Source: an uncultured Actinomycetes bacterium (GTDB taxonomy: Bacteria > Actinomycetota > Thermoleophilia > RBG-16-64-13). Taken from it: a DNA stretch of 64,000 bases. The stretch spans positions 1-64,000 of the forward strand of contig CAIQPS010000080.1 in assembly GCA_903873715.1 (NCBI GenBank), given 5' to 3'. Positions 9,216 through 17,830 of the stretch are shown one piece after another (the stretch's first letter is position 1; each line of letters starts with the position of its first letter). A program made the translations under genes and the position numbers. The notes under the pieces were generated by a model that was not told where the DNA came from, ran no database searches, and saw nothing but the letters and a program-made list of their open reading frames with translations.

Positions 9216-10022
9216 ATGTCGAACGTGGTCGTCGATCCCGTCACCGGGCTTCAGTTCGTGGAACTGAGCCACGTGTGGGGCCATGGAGCCCCGTCCTATC
9301 CGGGGCAGAACGACGTCGCTATGAAGCGCGGCGTCAAGCATGCCCAGCACGGCGTTCTCGCCTGGCGCATCGTCACCGTGATGCACACGGGCACTCACAT
9401 GAACGCCCCCATCCACATGATCCAGAAGGGCAAAGACCTGGCGGCTGTCGACCCGGCCCGTTTCTTCGGCAACGGCTGCGTCCTGGACATCCCCAAGGGT
9501 TCCTGGGGCCTCATCACCGCCGATGACCTCAAGAACGCCAAGCCCGGCATCAAAGAGGGCGACATCGTCGTCATCAACACCGGCTGGCACCACGAGTACT
9601 CCGACGGTCTCAAGTACTACGGCGAAGCCCCGGGCCTCACCAAGGAAGCCGCCGAGTACCTCGTGTCGATGAAACCCAAGATGGTCGCCATCGACACCCC
9701 GTTCGTCGACTCCCCGCTGGCCACCTCCATGGCGAGCCACCGCGGCGGTCCGCAGATGAAGCGCCTCGAGGCCGAATACAAGAAGGCCACCGGTCTCGAT
9801 CCCAAGAAAGAGCATCCCGAGTGGAACGTCGCCCACCGGACCATCCTCGGCGCCGATATCCCCACCATCGAGCAGGTCGGCGGTGACGTGGACGACGTCT
9901 CCGGCAAGCGCGTGACCCTCGCCGCCACTCCGTGGAAATTCGAGCACGGCGATGCCTGCCAGGTCCGCTTCGTCGCCATGTGCGACCCGAGCGGCAAGTG
10001 CCGTATCGAGCCTGGTAAGTAA
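9216..10022 (+). CDS. Cyclase family (KynB/isatin hydrolase-like) protein, paralog 1
   Basis: HTGTHMNAPIH (Asp to Asn in HxGTHxDxPxH); start MSNVVVDP behind GGGGGAGCG. Confidence 0.8.
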   Translation: MSNVVVDPVTGLQFVELSHVWGHGAPSYPGQNDVAMKRGVKHAQHGVLAWRIVTVMHTGTHMNAPIHMIQKGKDLAAVDPARFFGNGCVLDIPKGSWGLITADDLKNAKPGIKEGDIVVINTGWHHEYSDGLKYYGEAPGLTKEAAEYLVSMKPKMVAIDTPFVDSPLATSMASHRGGPQMKRLEAEYKKATGLDPKKEHPEWNVAHRTILGADIPTIEQVGGDVDDVSGKRVTLAATPWKFEHGDACQVRFVAMCDPSGKCRIEPGK

Positions 10023-10050
10023 TCATCCCGCGGAGCCGAAAGGACTAGCG

Positions 10051-10833
10051 ATGGCGCTCAAGATCTACGATCTCACCCATACGTTCACCCAGTTCATGCC
10101 CGAATGGCCCTCCACGCCCAGCGTGAACATCGATATCAACAAGTTCCACGCCAAAGACGGCGTCTACGAGATCCAGTGGGAAGGCATCATGCACCGCTGC
10201 ACTCACATGGACGCGCCGCTCCACGTGACCGAGAACACCCCCACCATCAACGATTACCCGCTGTGGCGCCTGTTCGGCACCGGCGTGTGCATCTCGCTGC
10301 CCAAGGAGAAGTGGGGCGTCATCACCGCTGAGGATCTGGAGAACGCCACTCCGAAGATCCAGGAAGGCGACATCGTCGTCATCAACACGGGCTTCCACCG
10401 CCTGTGGGGCGATACCGACGAGTACTTCGCGTACGGCCCGGGCGCCCGTGAAGACGCCGCCCAGTGGTTCGTGGATCACAAGGTCAAGATGGTCGCCTAC
10501 GGCTGCCAGGCCAACGACCACCCGATCGCCACGAAACTCGTGAACCACGGGCTTGGCCCGACACACCCGCACCTCATCCAGGAGTGGAAAGACACCTACG
10601 GCCGCGACCCGCTCGAGGACTTCGGCAAGTGGGAGCCCGCGCACAAGACCCTCATGGTCAAGGGCGGCATCCCCGGCATCGAGAACGCGGGCGGCGCGCT
10701 GGACGAGATCAGCGGCAAGCGTTGCACCTTCATGTGCTTCCCGTGGCGTTGGCCCGAGGGCGACGGTTGCATCGTGCGGCTGCTGGCCATCACCGACCCG
10801 GACGGCGACTTCCGCTTCGAGACGGGCGAATAG
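10051..10833 (+). CDS. Cyclase family protein, paralog 2
   Basis: HRCTHMDAPLH (Gly to Cys in the motif); start MALKIYDLTH; shared EGDIVVINTG with paralog 1. Confidence 0.8.
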   Translation: MALKIYDLTHTFTQFMPEWPSTPSVNIDINKFHAKDGVYEIQWEGIMHRCTHMDAPLHVTENTPTINDYPLWRLFGTGVCISLPKEKWGVITAEDLENATPKIQEGDIVVINTGFHRLWGDTDEYFAYGPGAREDAAQWFVDHKVKMVAYGCQANDHPIATKLVNHGLGPTHPHLIQEWKDTYGRDPLEDFGKWEPAHKTLMVKGGIPGIENAGGALDEISGKRCTFMCFPWRWPEGDGCIVRLLAITDPDGDFRFETGE

Positions 10834-10873
10834 GGGCGAGGCGCACCAACCCTCCGCTCACACTGTTCGGTTC

Positions 10874-10906
10874 GGGCCCCGGGGCATTGCCCCGGGGCCC
10901 TTTTTT
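10874..10906 (+). terminator. Rho-independent terminator after cyclase paralog 2
   Basis: GGGCCCCGGGG-cattg-CCCCGGGGCCC followed by TTTTTT. Confidence 0.9.
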
Positions 10907-10982
10907 GTCCATCATCAGCCGGTGCCTGTAGGGACGGTTCGCACCGGTGCAGCAAGAGTGCGCGGTTCTGCTGCTCGGCCCA

Positions 10983-11012
10983 TGTGATTGTGCGAGATAT
11001 CGCACAATCACA
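10983..11012. repeat. Perfect 13-bp inverted repeat TGTGATTGTGCGA-gata-TCGCACAATCACA
   Basis: Read directly; lies between convergent genes. Confidence 0.85.
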
Positions 11013-11082
11013 GGTGGTTGGGAGGACTGCAGGGTAGTTGCGTCGGCCACGTGCCACGTAGGCGTGCGGTCCGAGAAACAAG

Positions 11083-11111
11083 AAGGCCGGGGGTTTGGAG
11101 CCCCCGGCCTT
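11083..11111 (-). terminator. Terminator of the PrsA/SurA-like gene
   Basis: AAGGCCGGGGG/CCCCCGGCCTT with minus-strand CTTGTTTCTC. Confidence 0.75.
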
Positions 11112-11179
11112 CGCCGGTCCTGTGGTCCGGTCCCGCCCCGCCGGTCGTGCCGGGGGCCGGAGCCGGTATGCCGCTCCTG

Positions 11180-12475
11180 TTACTGTGCGGCCGTTGTGGT
11201 GGTCTCGGCCGGGGCGGCGGTGGTGATGCTGCCGGAGACGGTCGTGGTCGTCTCGGCCGGGGCGGTGGTGTCGCTCGAGCCGGCCGTGGTGGCGGTGGTG
11301 TCGCCGGTGGCGGTCGTGGCGGTGGAGCCGTCGGCCGGGGTGGTCGACGAGGTGGTGGTCGTGGTCACCCAAGCGCTGGCATAGGTGACGCCCACTTTAG
11401 CCTTCTGGCTGTCGATCCACTTGCTCCAGGTGTCGCTTTTCTTCTCGCTGAGCAGCTGGCTCTTGATCTCTTCCTTGACCTCGTCCAGCGTGTACTGCTT
11501 GGCTTCGTTGATGCCGGTCACCTGGATGACGTGGTAGCCGTAGGCAGATTTGACCGGGTCGGAGATCTCGTCGACCTTCTGGGAGAAGACGGCATCTTCG
11601 AACTCCTGGACCATCTCGCCCTTGGAGATGGTGCCGAGGTCGCCGCCGGTCTCTTTGGAGCCCGGGTCGTCGGAGTACATCTTGGCTTCGATGGTCCAGT
11701 CGGCGCCGGCCTTCAGCTGAGCCTCGACCAGCTGGGCGGCCGCGAGGGCGGAATCCCAGTCGGCCTGCGTCGGGGCGGCCGTGGTGGTGGTCGACTCGGA
11801 GGAGGCCGTCGACGTGGAGTCGCTCGTGCTGGTGGCCTCGCTGGTGGTGGTCGTGCTGGCGGCCGTCGTGGTGGTGCCGTCGGTACGGCCCGCCACCGGG
11901 GCTATGAGGATGTGCCGCGCGGTCCGGGTCTCCGGGGTGAAGTAGTCGCTCTTGTGCGCGTCGTAGTAGGCCTGGAGATCGGCGTCGGCCACGGTGGTCA
12001 CGCCCTTGGTGACCTCGTCATAGACCTTCTGCAGCAGCAGCGACTCTTTGTAGCTGCGCTTGAGCTGGTCCATGGTGATGCCCTGCTGCGTGAGGGCCTC
12101 GTCGAACTTGGTCTGGTCGCCTGCGAACGTGTTCTGAAGGATGGAGTCGATCTCCTTCTGGACGTCGGCGTCGGTGACCGTGAGTTTCAGGTCTTTGGCT
12201 GCCTGGCTGGCAAGCTCGTACGTGATCATGTACTCGAGTACGTCCTGCTGGAACTGCTTGTACTCGGTGGGCTGGCTGGTCTTATCGGGGATCTGGCCCG
12301 CGTACTGGACCTCGAAGTCCGCCACCCTCAGGTCGAACGCTTTCTGGGTGATCATGACGGTGCCGACCTTGGCGACGGCATCCTTGGGCAGATTGCCGCC
12401 GCAGCCGGCCACCACGCCGGCCGTGCCGGCGAGCAGGAGGACCGCGAATACGGCCAGGAGGATCTTCTTGGTCAC
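11180..12475 (-). CDS. PrsA/SurA-like peptidyl-prolyl isomerase lipoprotein with Thr-rich insert and tail
   Basis: Lipobox VVAGCGG; SurA_N-like region; rotamase features (ARHILI, GDLGTISKGEMVQEFEDAVF, YGYHVIQV); GTG start at 12475. Confidence 0.85.
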   Translation of the reverse strand: MTKKILLAVFAVLLLAGTAGVVAGCGGNLPKDAVAKVGTVMITQKAFDLRVADFEVQYAGQIPDKTSQPTEYKQFQQDVLEYMITYELASQAAKDLKLTVTDADVQKEIDSILQNTFAGDQTKFDEALTQQGITMDQLKRSYKESLLLQKVYDEVTKGVTTVADADLQAYYDAHKSDYFTPETRTARHILIAPVAGRTDGTTTTAASTTTTSEATSTSDSTSTASSESTTTTAAPTQADWDSALAAAQLVEAQLKAGADWTIEAKMYSDDPGSKETGGDLGTISKGEMVQEFEDAVFSQKVDEISDPVKSAYGYHVIQVTGINEAKQYTLDEVKEEIKSQLLSEKKSDTWSKWIDSQKAKVGVTYASAWVTTTTTSSTTPADGSTATTATGDTTATTAGSSDTTAPAETTTTVSGSITTAAPAETTTTAAQ

Positions 12476-12641
12476 GTAAACCTCACTTGACACTGGTTGC
12501 GAAGACGGCGCGGGAGAGTATAGCCCGATTCCTGTAAAGACGGTGTTAAAAGGGCATCAAAAGGGCAGCTAGCAAGGGATTTCCGGCACCCTGAGGCGTG
12601 GAGTCCGGACGCGCTACACCGTCGGTCACATCTCCACACGC

Positions 12642-12667
12642 TAACGTAGCGAACGCTCACTCAGTTA
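12642..12667 (+). promoter_or_regulatory. Imperfect 26-bp dyad TAACGTAGCGAACGCTCACTCAGTTA upstream of solute-binding protein 1
   Basis: TAAC/GTTA ends and AGCG-aa-CGCT centre; shares GCGAACG with the TetR/SBP2 intergenic region. Confidence 0.35.
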
Positions 12668-12741
12668 TCATGCAAGTGCTAGGATGGAACCATGGGCCGT
12701 GGCGTTCGGCCCTTTCCACTCGTATCCACTGAGGAGGGGAT

Positions 12742-14175
12742 ATGGAAGACAAGCGTGTGAGCCGCCGTGACTTTCTGAAGATCGCTGGAGCCACCGGAGC
12801 CACCATCGGTCTGGGTGCCGGCCTCGGTGGAGTGTTGGCGGCCTGCGGCGGCACTGAGGAGACCACCACGTCGGTGACCGCTCAGGCGACCACCACCACA
12901 GCTGCGGCCACCAGCACGACCGCTGCCCCCGAGACGACCACTTCGGTCAGCGCGGGCCCGGAAGCCGGCCGCGAGATCAAACTCGGCCTGGTCTCCCCGA
13001 GCACCGGCCCGCTCGCCCTCTTTGCGAAGGCCGACGACTGGTGGGTGGACTTCGCCATGAAGGCCATCCCGGACGGCATCATCGGCGGCGACGGCAAGAA
13101 GCACATGATCTCCATCAAGCGCGCCGACAGCCAGTCCGACACGAACCGCGCCTCGCAGGTGGCCGGCGACCTCATCAACAACGACAAGGTCGACCTCATG
13201 ATGGCGTCCGGCTCCCCGGATACCGCCAACCCGGTGGCCGACCAGTGCGAAGCCTCCGCGATGCCGTCCATCGCGAACTTCGTGCCGTGGCAGCCGTTCT
13301 ACTTCGGCCGCGGCGCCACCCCGGACAAGCCCTTCAAGTGGACCTACGCGAACGCGCTCGGTCTGGAGGGTATCGTCTCCAACTTCATCGCGATGTGGGA
13401 CCAGGTTCAGACCAACAAGAAGGTCGCCTTCCTGTTCGCCAACGACACCGACGGCCAGGCCTGGACCGACATGAAGCAGGGTCTCCCTCCGGCCGTCACG
13501 GCTGCCGGCTATGAGTACTTCCTGCCCGACCTCTATCCGGTCGGCCTCGAGGACTACACCAAGTACATCGCCGACTTCAAGAAGAACGGCTGCGAGATCT
13601 GCTGCGGCACGATCATCACCCCTGACTTCACCAACTTCTGGAAGCAGTCCGTGCAGCAGGGCTACAACCCCAAAGTCCTGACCATCGGGAAAGCCCTGCT
13701 CTTCCCGCAGAGCCTCGAAGCCACCGGCTCGATCGCCTACAACACCACCGTCGAGTGCGTCTGGCACCCCACCTGGCCCTTCAAGGACTCCATCACCGGC
13801 ATGACCTGCAAGGAACTGGCCGACGACTACATGGCCAAGACCGGCGAAGAGTGGACTGCCCCCATCGGCCAGTACGGCAAGTTCGAATGGGCCGTGGACG
13901 TCTTCAAGCGCGTGACGAACGTCGACGACAAGGAAGAGATCGTCAAGGCCATCGGCAGCACCAAGATGGAGACCTGCCTCGGCCCGATGGACTTCACCGC
14001 GCCGGTGCAGTTGGGCACGCGGCACCCGGTCCCGAACGTGTACACCCCGCCCACGGGCGGCGCCCAGTGGGTCAAGGGCCAGACATACCCCTTCGAGCCC
14101 GTGATCGTCAGCAACGCCCTGGCTTCGGAGCTGACCCCGTCGGCGAAGGTCCAGCCGATGCAGTACGGCGCGTAA
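12742..14175 (+). CDS. Tat-exported lipoprotein, branched-chain amino acid-type ABC solute-binding protein (SBP1)
   Basis: RRDFLK...GGVLAACGG; Peripla_BP_6-like body; Thr-rich linker. Confidence 0.85.
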   Translation: MEDKRVSRRDFLKIAGATGATIGLGAGLGGVLAACGGTEETTTSVTAQATTTTAAATSTTAAPETTTSVSAGPEAGREIKLGLVSPSTGPLALFAKADDWWVDFAMKAIPDGIIGGDGKKHMISIKRADSQSDTNRASQVAGDLINNDKVDLMMASGSPDTANPVADQCEASAMPSIANFVPWQPFYFGRGATPDKPFKWTYANALGLEGIVSNFIAMWDQVQTNKKVAFLFANDTDGQAWTDMKQGLPPAVTAAGYEYFLPDLYPVGLEDYTKYIADFKKNGCEICCGTIITPDFTNFWKQSVQQGYNPKVLTIGKALLFPQSLEATGSIAYNTTVECVWHPTWPFKDSITGMTCKELADDYMAKTGEEWTAPIGQYGKFEWAVDVFKRVTNVDDKEEIVKAIGSTKMETCLGPMDFTAPVQLGTRHPVPNVYTPPTGGAQWVKGQTYPFEPVIVSNALASELTPSAKVQPMQYGA

Positions 14176-14239
14176 CCTACCCGTCACATCCGGAGCAGCC
14201 GCCGCAGCCTCCGTGCTGCGGTGACCGAGCCCCAAAAGC

Positions 14240-14273
14240 GAGAGCCCCGCGAAAGCGGGGCTCTCCGTTTTTT
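14240..14273 (+). terminator. Rho-independent terminator
   Basis: GAGAGCCCCGC-gaaa-GCGGGGCTCTC followed by CGTTTTTT. Confidence 0.9.
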
Positions 14274-14314
14274 CGTGCACATGCTCGGCTGCGCGGCGCA
14301 GGGGCGAGGGCGGC

Positions 14315-14968
14315 CTAGCAGGGAGCGGTCTTGCCGCCCTTGAGGTAGAAGGCGATCGCCTGCTTGAGCTCTCTATAGAGAGTGGTGCTGTCGATGCCGT
14401 AGTACAGCTCGTGCTCAGCCCCGAACACCAGGCGCCCCCGGATGATGGCCGCGTAGATCCCGTAGGCGACGTCCACTGCCAGTTCCTTGTCCTCGTGCCC
14501 GATCTCGTCGCTGTGGGCCATCATGATCTGGACGAAGGTCTCGCGGCGCTCCCGGTTGATGCGCTCCCCGCCGGCGCGGAGCAGCGGGTCCGTCACGGAG
14601 AGGGTCATGAAAGCGCGGGAGAGCTCCCGTTCGCCGACCACGTTGCGGATGAGGACGTCCACCGCGGCCTCCACCGCTTCAGTGAGCGTGCCCATCGGGC
14701 CGGCCTCGGCGATCATCTCGGCCCTGATCTTGGGTTCGAGCTTGCCATGGAAGCGTTCCTGGACGGCGTGGAGGAGTGCGGTCTTATCGGGGAACCGGGC
14801 GTAGAACGCCCCCACCGAAAGGCCTACGTTGTTCACCACCCCGCCGATGGTGAGCGATTCGAAGCCGTTGGCGCGGATCTGCTGCTCGGCGGATTCGAGC
14901 AGGCGTTCCAGGGATTCACGGCTGCGCTTCTGCCGGGGCGACTTGTAGGGTGTGAGGCGGTCTTGCAT
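14315..14968 (-). CDS. TetR/AcrR family regulator
   Basis: N-terminal helix-turn-helix IRANGFESLTIGGVVNNVGLSVGAFYARFPDKTALL. Confidence 0.85.
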   Translation of the reverse strand: MQDRLTPYKSPRQKRSRESLERLLESAEQQIRANGFESLTIGGVVNNVGLSVGAFYARFPDKTALLHAVQERFHGKLEPKIRAEMIAEAGPMGTLTEAVEAAVDVLIRNVVGERELSRAFMTLSVTDPLLRAGGERINRERRETFVQIMMAHSDEIGHEDKELAVDVAYGIYAAIIRGRLVFGAEHELYYGIDSTTLYRELKQAIAFYLKGGKTAPC

Positions 14969-15012
14969 GGGGTCACTATACAGCGGCTGCGGAGGCCGTG
15001 GCGGCGACTTTT

Positions 15013-15047
15013 GCGAACGGCACAAAAAAACAAGAATTCGCGTTCGC
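15013..15047. promoter_or_regulatory. Candidate TetR operator: inverted GCGAACG ... CGTTCGC
   Basis: Arms 15013-15019 and 15041-15047 in the divergent TetR/SBP2 intergenic region. Confidence 0.35.
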
Positions 15048-15146
15048 ATCTATTGAAATGGGGCCTCGAAATCCCTATTCTGTTATCTGGTTCAGAACGG
15101 CCCCGCGGGGGCCGGACAGTCAATCGAGGGAGCGAGGGGGCTACGA

Positions 15147-16574
15147 ATGTCCGAAAGCACCATCAGCAGGCGTGATTTTCTGAAACGCGCGGGGATCGCG
15201 GGCGCGACCCTCGGAGTTGCCGGCGGTCTGGGCGGCGTGCTCGCGGCGTGCGGCGGCACTGAAGAGACCACCACCACGGCGGCTGCGGCCACCACTACTA
15301 CCGCTGCGGCCGGTGGCGAGACCACCACTACCGCTGCGGCTGAGACCACCACTACCGCGGCGAGCGCCGGAGTCGAGACCGGCCGCGAGGTCAAACTGGG
15401 CTTCGTCAGCCCCATCACCGGCAAGCTGGCCACCTTCGGTACTGCGGACAAGTATGTCCACGCTCGCTGGATCGAAGCCATCGGCGACGGCATGGTCCTC
15501 GGCGACAAGAAGAAGCACCCGATCAAGATCGAACTGCAGGACAGCCAGTCCGACCCGAACCGCGCCAGCCAGGTGGCCGGCGACCTCATCAACAACACCG
15601 GCGTCGACATGATGATGGTGGCCTCCACTCCGGACACCACCGTGCCGGTGGCCGCTCAGGCCGAAGCCGCGGGCGTTCCCTGCATCTCCAACGACACCCC
15701 GTGGCAGGCTTGGTTCAACGGCCTCAAGGGCGGCGACGCCACCAAGGAACTCAAGTGGGTCTACCACACCTTCTGGGGCCAGGAAGACATCCAGGAACTG
15801 TACTTCGCCATGTGGGACCAGTTCGACAACAACAAGACCTACGGCGCCCTGTGGCCGAACGACGCGGACGGCAACGCCTACCGCAAAGCCTGGCCGGCGA
15901 AGCTTGAAGCCAAGGCCTACAAGCTCTCCGACCCGGGCGCGTTCGAAGACGGCCTCGAGGACTACACCAAGGTCATCTCCACGTTCAAGAAAGACGGCGC
16001 GGACATCGTCGCCGGCGTGCTCTCAGCTCCGGACTTCACCAACTTCTGGAACCAGTCCAAACAGCAGGGGTACAACCCGAAGGCCGTCACCATCGGTAAA
16101 GCTCTCCAGTTCTGGCAGACCGTGGCCAAACTGGGCGCCATCGGCATCGGTCTGACGACGGTGGTCTACTGGACCCCCACCTTCCCGTTCAAGTCCTCGC
16201 TCACCGGCGAGACCTGCGCGGAGTTCGGCGCCGACTACGAGACCAAGCAGAAAGAGCAGTGGGTGCAGCCGCTCTACCACTATGCCCTGTTCGAGATGAC
16301 CGCCGACGCACTCAAGCGCGCCGCCAGCATCGACGACAAAGCCGCCATCGCCACGGCCCTGTCGCAGACCAAACTCGACACTATCGCCGGCCCGGTGGAC
16401 TTCACGCTGCCCGTCGCTGAAGGCACCAAACACCCGGTACCGAACGTGTACCGTACCGTGTGCGCCGCCGGCCAGTGGGTCAAGGGCACCAAGTACGACG
16501 TGGAGCTCAAGATCACGAGCAACGCGGGCCACGAGGTCATCCCGGTGGAGCAGAAGACCACGGCGCTGGCCTAG
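15147..16574 (+). CDS. Tat-exported lipoprotein ABC solute-binding protein (SBP2), paralog of 12742..14175
   Basis: RRDFLKRAGIAGATLGVAGGLGGVLAACGG; shared DSQSDxNRASQVAGDLINN. Confidence 0.85.
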   Translation: MSESTISRRDFLKRAGIAGATLGVAGGLGGVLAACGGTEETTTTAAAATTTTAAAGGETTTTAAAETTTTAASAGVETGREVKLGFVSPITGKLATFGTADKYVHARWIEAIGDGMVLGDKKKHPIKIELQDSQSDPNRASQVAGDLINNTGVDMMMVASTPDTTVPVAAQAEAAGVPCISNDTPWQAWFNGLKGGDATKELKWVYHTFWGQEDIQELYFAMWDQFDNNKTYGALWPNDADGNAYRKAWPAKLEAKAYKLSDPGAFEDGLEDYTKVISTFKKDGADIVAGVLSAPDFTNFWNQSKQQGYNPKAVTIGKALQFWQTVAKLGAIGIGLTTVVYWTPTFPFKSSLTGETCAEFGADYETKQKEQWVQPLYHYALFEMTADALKRAASIDDKAAIATALSQTKLDTIAGPVDFTLPVAEGTKHPVPNVYRTVCAAGQWVKGTKYDVELKITSNAGHEVIPVEQKTTALA

Positions 16575-16616
16575 GCCTGACCTAATCCCCCCGGCTCGGC
16601 CTTGGCCGAGCAAAGA

Positions 16617-16660
16617 GTGGACCCCGGCCGCCGCCCGGAACGGCAGCCGGGGTCCCCTTT
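16617..16660 (+). terminator. Terminator-like hairpin after SBP2
   Basis: GGACCCCGGC...GCCGGGGTCC followed by CCTTTCG. Confidence 0.6.
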
Positions 16661-16804
16661 CGTTCCCACTCGATGGCGGCGGGTTGGTATCCTTGCATCA
16701 CTAATGAGTGAGTGCTTACCAGCCGTGGACGCTCGCCTGTGTCCGTGTCTACAGCCGGAGGCCGTCCGCCCGAAGGCGACACTCCGCCTCGAAAGGAGTT
16801 CCTG

Positions 16805-17830
16805 GTGAAGACCATCGACTTTGAAACGCACTTCGTCACGCAGGAATGGGTGGATGCGACCTACGCAAACCCGGGCTACCCGAAGTTCAAGGACGATCCT
16901 GCCACCGGCCGCCGCCGGATGTACTACCGGGAGGACGCCTTCGAGCCGCACGGCGACTTCTTGCTCGACCGCCTGCTCGACATCGGTGACGGGCGCATCG
17001 CGGAGATGGACAAGGGCGGCATCGACAAGGCCATCCTGTCGCTGACTTCGCCGGGCGTCGACCACTTCGACCCTGCTGTCGGCACCGGCATCGCCCGCCG
17101 CGCCAACGACGCGCTGGCCGCGGCCATCGCGAAACACCCCGACCGGTTGATGGGCTTCGCCGCACTGGCTCCCAAGGACCCGCAGGCCGCAGCCGCCGAA
17201 CTCGAGCGCTGCGTCAAGGAGTTCGGTTTCAAAGGCTGGAAGACTCACTCCAACTTCGGCGACTCGTACATCGACGACAAGCGGTACTGGCCGATCCTGG
17301 CCAAGGCTGAGGAACTGGGCGTGGTCATCTACCTGCACCCGGTCGCCCCGATGATCAAGGAGCTGCGCACCTACGGGCTACCTCTGGCCGGCGCCGCCTT
17401 CGGTTTCGGTGTGGAGACCGCCACCGCCATGATGCGGCTCGTGCTGTCCGGCGCGTTCGACGCGTTCCCGAAGCTCAAGATCATGCTCGGTCACTACGCG
17501 GAGGGCCTGCCCTTCCTCATGCAGCGCATCGACCACCCGTTCATCCGGCCGCATCTCAAGGCCTCCGACCCGGAAGTGGTGCCGGACCTCAAGAAGGTGC
17601 CGAGCCAGTACCTGCGCGACAACATGCTCATGACCACGAGCGGAAACTACCTGCCGGCGGCGTTCAAGTGCAGCCGGGAGGCGTTCGGCATGGAATGGAT
17701 CCTGCTGGGGACCGACTATCCCTACGAGGAGATGACCGAGAGCATCGCTTTCCTCGAAGGCCTCGGGCTGTCCCAGGAGGAGAAAGAGCTGCTGTACTAC
17801 AGGAACGCGAGCGCACTGGGGATCGAATGA
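16805..17830 (+). CDS. Amidohydrolase (PF04909-type, ACMSD/gamma-resorcylate decarboxylase-like)
   Basis: IDFETHF start motif, GWKTHSNFGDSYIDDKRYWPILAKAEELGVVIYLHP, MLGHYAEGLPF, LLGTDYPYE; GTG start behind AAAGGAG. Confidence 0.85.
   Translation: MKTIDFETHFVTQEWVDATYANPGYPKFKDDPATGRRRMYYREDAFEPHGDFLLDRLLDIGDGRIAEMDKGGIDKAILSLTSPGVDHFDPAVGTGIARRANDALAAAIAKHPDRLMGFAALAPKDPQAAAAELERCVKEFGFKGWKTHSNFGDSYIDDKRYWPILAKAEELGVVIYLHPVAPMIKELRTYGLPLAGAAFGFGVETATAMMRLVLSGAFDAFPKLKIMLGHYAEGLPFLMQRIDHPFIRPHLKASDPEVVPDLKKVPSQYLRDNMLMTTSGNYLPAAFKCSREAFGMEWILLGTDYPYEEMTESIAFLEGLGLSQEEKELLYYRNASALGIE

Noticed and set aside
6818-9526. 902-aa plus-strand ORF overlapping the esterase and M28 genes
   Set aside because: Arg/Pro/Ser-rich frame-shift composition overlapping two well-supported genes in another frame.
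12880-15380. Repeated ACC/ACG codons as a CRISPR or VNTR array
   Set aside because: In-frame Thr-rich linker coding; no spacer/repeat periodicity.
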